From assembly GCA_964020155.1 (NCBI GenBank), contig OZ026556.1:2130001-2194000 (forward strand): a stretch of 64,000 nt of DNA. The letters run 5' to 3'. Position numbers and translations under genes: made by a program. This document shows positions 62,601 to 64,000 of this stretch, piece by piece. The notes below the pieces were generated by a model. It saw nothing but the letters and a program-made list of their open reading frames with translations, did no database searches and was not told the origin of the DNA. Source of the DNA: Chondrilla cf. caribensis (Eukaryota > Porifera > Demospongiae > Chondrillida > Chondrillidae). Numbering within the stretch: position 1 is the stretch's first letter; each line of letters opens with the position of its first letter.

Positions 62601-63467
62601 TACGTTAGTTTGTTTGCTTCACGTAGTAAGGATTAAGAAAGTATACCTTGTGCTTCATGGATTGTTAACTGACCATGAAGATATTACTTACGTACATACT
62701 GCTAATTAAACATTCAGGCTTTTATGAAGCTACTTGTTTGCTGGGATATATGTGGTCACAGTACCAGAGTTACTCTATCAATTACAATGGAAATTTCAAA
62801 TTGACTGGCTTAATGTCAGGGAACGTGTCCAAGTCCAAGTGTTTTATGACATTGTGAGTACCAGTACTGTGACGGCAGAACCTGTATGAAACAACACCTT
62901 TTAATATGTCACTGAGATATTCAGCTGAAAATGGATCTGAATCTACCTATCTACCACATTATCTGTTTTAGTTGCATTGATATCCCTGATGGTGGGATAT
63001 AGTGCATTAAATTTTAAGGTTCATTGTGTTCAAAGGAGTACATTCTTCCTGTTGTAGAGAATTCAGTTTGTAAAGGATGAGTACATAAATGCACTGAAAA
63101 GAAGTCGCCATGGTAACAGGTAACCTACTGTTTATGCATACACACAATGTTATGTCACATAACATGCACTGTTCACACACACAGCACACATGCACACGCA
63201 CTTATACACACACACTTATGCCACGCGCACACACACACACACAGCACAAAATGTCATGTATGTATACGTACGTGGATACATACGATGCATTACACTTTTG
63301 GTGTATAATATGTTATGTACGTATTATATAATTATTATATTAATATATAATATATATTTCCCTAATTGATTGAATGTAGATTCAGTCACTTACAATTAAC
63401 CATGCTTGAGGAAAATGTCAACCGTTTACATACTAGACATGATGGATGGAGATACCTATTTGAAGCA
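54825..63467 (+). CDS. PA14-containing type II membrane glycosyltransferase, B4GALNT3/4-like (5' part)
   Basis: Exons: 54825-55011, 56371-56495, 57180-57276, 58041-58150, 58481-58581, 58913-58988, 59490-59550, 60871-60966, 62409-62590, 62762-62853, 63060-63119, 63380-63467; phases agree at all junctions. Exon 1 has a short basic N-terminus and one membrane segment (ALLVCISAFGIFLIFI), a signal anchor; MFQSGLVQ at 54900 is an alternative start. Exons 2-7 form a PA14 domain: GAVHVDTWSDI, LRRDRRFPDNP, NFSARLYGYLLPSASG, YYKFGILSS, ELWMSID, LYYFEVYLK, FVSVR, TTWDIIPFNNLG. Later CDYQPMYAYKH and RYKGYLEVQQAAVFPDDHT resemble the segment after PA14 in B4GALNT3/4, Golgi enzymes that make LacdiNAc. The catalytic domain is beyond the window. 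Exon 62762-62853 is the least certain. Confidence 0.65.
56371..59550 (+). CDS. PA14 domain exons of the glycosyltransferase gene
   Basis: Six exons (56371-56495, 57180-57276, 58041-58150, 58481-58581, 58913-58988, 59490-59550) with phases 1-0, 0-1, 1-0, 0-2, 2-0, 0-1. The PA14 order is complete: strand with DISG, RxxRFPDNP, RLYGYLLPSASGYYKFGILSSNTSEL split over a junction, YYFEVY, then the closing W. The exon 58481-58581 is the one duplicated at 37351-37451. Confidence 0.75.
59636..59735. repeat. (GT)n-rich microsatellite
   Basis: GT run with GTGGGT interruptions in intron 7 of the glycosyltransferase gene. Confidence 0.9.
59761..60727. mobile_element. 967-bp inverted-repeat element with TA target duplication
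   Basis: Ends CAGTACTGATTAAAAGTAC and reverse-complement CAGTACTGATTAGAAGTAC, then inverted GCGGAC / GTCCGC words with AGTACTCGC repeats near both ends. Flanked by TA (59759-59760, 60728-60729). No transposase ORF. Located in intron 7 of the glycosyltransferase gene. Confidence 0.8.
61421..61759. mobile_element. hAT-like terminal-repeat element
   Basis: Left end TAGTGTTGCACCGATAATC and right end, as reverse complement, TAGTGTTGCACCGATATGG. The TAGTGTTGCACCGATA terminus is of the hAT type, but no clear 8-bp target duplication was found. Inside is a 54-bp sequence repeated twice (61559-61666). In intron 8 of the glycosyltransferase gene. Confidence 0.65.
61559..61666. repeat. 54-bp tandem repeat, two units
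   Basis: The unit CAGTNAGACCTCTTNACA...CACTAGTATA occurs at 61559 and 61613 with four differences. Confidence 0.85.
61709..62390. repeat. Tandem duplication, two copies with period 355
   Basis: 61709-62035 and 62064-62390 are virtually identical, including the right end of the hAT-like element, and are joined by a 28-bp AT-rich spacer. The duplicate ends about 20 bases before the acceptor of exon 62409-62590. It gives two identical false ORFs. Confidence 0.9.
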
Positions 63468-63528
63468 GTGAGTAAACTTGAAGAATGTAACCTCGTGTAC
63501 ATATACCAAAATGTATGGAGATATGCCA

Positions 63529-63600
63529 GTTTCATATCAGTGCTATGGAGGGGAATATGCCAGTTTCATATCAGTGCTATGGAGGGGAATATGCCAGTTT
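63529..63600. repeat. 34-bp tandem repeat, two full units
   Basis: Units starting CCAGTTTCATATCAGTGCTA occur at about 63529 and 63563, with a partial third unit, in the intron after exon 63380-63467. Confidence 0.85.
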
Positions 63601-63755
63601 CATATCTGTTGTGGATAGCCTATTTAGCTATCATTTCCAAGTCATGGTTGACAGATGATACAGCCCCTTTTGAGGGAGATAGGCACAATTTAGTATAGTG
63701 TACTGACGTTGTCAAATCTTAAATGGATTGCAATAGAAAATGGGGCTTACATATA

Positions 63756-63970
63756 CAGTGGAACCTCTCTATTAAGGACATTTTGGGACCTTGATTTTAG
63801 TCCTTATTACAGAGGTGTCCTCAATTCAGAGGTCACATATTACATTACAGTATTATACTGGGCATAGAATGGTGTCCTTATTACAGAGGTTTCTGCAATT
63901 TAGAAGTTGTAATAGAGAGATTCCCCTGTATTATGATGGTTCCTCCTACCCTAATAGAAAGGTTCCACTG
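63756..63970. mobile_element. 215-bp pogo/Tc1-like non-autonomous element
   Basis: Ends CAGTGGAACCTCTCTATTA and reverse-complement CAGTGGAACCTTTCTATTA, flanked by TA on both sides. CAGTGGAACCTCTATTA is the characteristic terminus of pogo-group elements. No coding capacity. Confidence 0.8.
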
Positions 63971-64000
63971 TATACATACGTATACAGTATATCAACTAAT

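Overview
The window is eukaryotic and most consistent with an invertebrate animal, possibly a sponge. Reasons: genes are split into many short exons with GT-AG introns and consistent phases; single-EGF exons are in phase 1-1; the domains are secreted animal types (VWA, EGF, IgGFc-binding, PA14, leishmanolysin M8); DNA is AT-rich and full of GT/CA and GA microsatellites and short inverted-repeat transposons with TA target duplications. The organism assignment is an inference. No rRNA, tRNA, CRISPR or bacterial-type operon was seen. All exon models were made by eye from splice signals, phase continuity and family knowledge; no search or transcript was available.

Layout. (1) About 0.6-16.7 kb, minus strand: one large secreted-protein gene. 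It reads signal peptide, VWA, a hemicentin/VWA7-like region, 32 EGF-like modules (one per exon) and an IgGFc-binding domain. The EGF exons fall into three types (C, A, B) arranged as a C-A-B higher-order repeat that grew by tandem duplication, including a 4-kb block and a recent 170-bp exon duplication. (2) 16.8-25.0 kb: gene-poor DNA with tandem-duplicated anonymous repeats and two inverted-repeat transposons. (3) 25.0-35.6 kb and 38.5-49.3 kb, minus strand: two tandem paralogues, each a secreted leishmanolysin-like (M8) metalloprotease whose reading frame continues into one EGF module and a C-terminal VWA domain. Both copies are open across 18 exons. The duplicated unit is about 12.8 kb (roughly 24.27-37.05 and 37.67-50.24 kb). 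It carries the 3' end of the neighbouring ANGEL gene, and a displaced exon of the downstream glycosyltransferase gene lies at the junction. A Penelope-like retroelement fragment lies in copy 2 and a different retroelement fragment in copy 1. (4) 50.2-53.0 kb, minus: an ANGEL/CCR4-type endonuclease-exonuclease-phosphatase protein with a coding 42-bp minisatellite of 16 units. (5) 54.8 kb to the right edge, plus: a type II membrane protein with a PA14 domain resembling B4GALNT3/4 N-acetylgalactosaminyltransferases, running out of the window.

The two secreted VWA/EGF genes and the protease pair suggest an extracellular matrix, adhesion or defence neighbourhood; this is inferred from domain content only. 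ANGEL and the glycosyltransferase are divergently transcribed from a 1.9-kb gap and look like ordinary single-copy genes.
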